Below are positions 4,912-5,279 of a stretch of DNA of 5,279 nt, piece by piece. Location of the stretch: NCBI GenBank assembly GCA_031553235.1, contig JAVBLS010000060.1:1-5279 (forward strand), in the 5' to 3' direction. A program made the translations under genes and the position numbers. The notes beneath the pieces were generated by a model. It made no database searches. It was given only the letters and a program-made list of their open reading frames with translations, and was not told where the DNA came from. Origin of the DNA: Frigididesulfovibrio sp031553235. GTDB lineage: Bacteria > Desulfobacterota > Desulfovibrionia > Desulfovibrionales > Desulfovibrionaceae. The stretch's first letter is position 1, and each line of letters opens with the position of its first letter.

Positions 4912-5132
4912 GGCTGGATGCGGGCGATGGCCGCTTGTATTTCCCGCTGCCGGGCGTCCAGTTCCGATAGAAGCCGGTGAACGGTATGCCTGTCCGCCCC
5001 GTTGGCCAGAGCCTGTTTGACCAGCCCGCCCGCGCGGCCCAGGTCGCCTTTCAGCCGCCGCAGGTCGAGGATGGCGTCCAGATGCTCCATGCTCGGCACG
5101 GGATAGCCGGTGCAGACCCGCCTAACGTAGGT
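4908..5132 (-). pseudogene. MobC/TraJ-like relaxosome accessory protein, N-terminus lost to IS insertion
   Basis: The visible C-terminal part reads TYVRRVCTGYPVPSMEHLDA, then LRRLKGDLGRAGGLVKQALA and TVHRLLSELDARQREIQAAI. The LKGDLGR-x-GGL pattern followed by a helical E-LDARQRE end is typical of small DNA-binding accessory proteins encoded just before MOBP relaxases. They bind the transfer origin and help the relaxase nick. The family normally has an N-terminal DNA-binding half, absent here. The open frame reaches back only to about 5132, with a TGA at 5139-5141, where IS4-type sequence begins. A GTG at 5099 could start a 63-residue product, but no ribosome binding site supports it. The stop overlaps the relaxase ATG at 4911. 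The assignment to MobC versus TraJ is by resemblance and position. Confidence 0.65.
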
Positions 5133-5152
5133 CGAAATTCATTGCTGTCCGG

Positions 5153-5279
5153 CTAAGCAGCCAAGTCTAACAGGCTGAGGTTGTAGGGATTTTCATTTTT
5201 TCGTCGTCGCGGATTCAGGAGTTCTTCCAGAGAAGCCGCACCAAGCAAGTTGAGCTGGATGATTTGGAAAAGCTGCTGC
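5153..5279 (-). CDS. IS4-type transposase, C-terminal 41 residues (enters from beyond the window)
   Basis: The minus-strand frame is open from the window edge to a TAG at 5153-5155 and reads QQLFQIIQLNLLGAASLEEL, then LNPRRRKNENPYNLSLLDLA. The QQLF-x-I-x-QLNL-x-x-x-x-SLEELL pattern resembles the last helices of IS4-family DDE transposases, which end in an LQxLLQLLQLNLF-like helix. The catalytic residues would lie outside the window. The bases after the stop (CCGGACAGCAATG, about 5140-5152) probably form the element's terminal inverted repeat. MobC-like coding resumes at 5132, so the element end lies between. The assignment is by resemblance of a short tail. Confidence 0.6.
   Translation of the reverse strand, partial: QQLFQIIQLNLLGAASLEELLNPRRRKNENPYNLSLLDLAA

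Larger units (their letters stand above)
3991..5132 (-). repeat. Diverged tandem duplication of a mobC-relaxase module
   Basis: Copy A (about 5132-4544) and copy B (4543-3991) each consist of a MobC-like C-terminus, an ATGA overlap and a relaxase N-terminus in the same order and orientation. The MobC parts share 48 of 62 residues, and the two relaxase starts share 17 of 26. Divergence at both protein and silent positions shows this is not a recent duplication. Either it is an old tandem duplication or two related mobilisation regions were brought together by recombination. The relaxase of copy A is joined in frame to the MobC of copy B near 4543/4544. Confidence 0.8.

Overview
The window is GC-rich, and every convincing gene lies on the minus strand. 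Gene content (an AspD-type aspartate 4-decarboxylase, an AqpZ-type aquaporin, an IncP-like mobilisation region and several insertion sequences) and codon use would fit a Desulfovibrio/Bilophila-type sulfate reducer or a similar Gram-negative proteobacterium. That assignment is an inference from sequence style, not a demonstrated fact.

The layout, read in the direction of transcription (right to left), is as follows. (1) 5153-5279 is the last 41 residues of an IS4-type transposase, whose element end abuts a mobC/traJ-like gene. (2) 3991-5132 is a decayed mobilisation region. It holds two diverged tandem copies of the same module: the C-terminal part of a MobC/TraJ-like relaxosome protein, an ATGA stop/start overlap, then the N-terminal part of an IncP TraI-like (MOBP) relaxase. 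The first relaxase is fused in frame to the second MobC. It is also broken by a 40-bp sequence present three times in perfect tandem. The second relaxase has a frame break near a run of six G and is cut off inside its metal-binding histidine motif. (3) 2924-3874 is an IS630-family transposase with all three catalytic acidic residues, but with the expected C-terminus and right end of the element missing. (4) 1218-2888 is an intact aspartate 4-decarboxylase starting only 35 bp after the transposase stop. (5) 326-1015 is an intact aquaporin Z. (6) 1-82 is the first 27 residues of a second, different IS630-like transposase running off the window.

The two metabolic/transport genes look functional: AspD converts L-aspartate to L-alanine and CO2, and AqpZ passes water. 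A perfect inverted repeat separates them and each has a strong ribosome binding site, so they are probably separate units. The rest is an IS-rich scar: a conjugation/mobilisation region cut up by at least two insertion sequences and joined to the aspD upstream region. The most notable features are the duplicated, chimeric mobC-relaxase module, the 40-bp tandem repeat that creates a stop/start overlap (TTGA), and the fact that both relaxase copies are split at the same place in the protein. I see no evidence of a complete undescribed system. The mob region is most simply explained as decay, with a small chance of copy-number or slippage switching.
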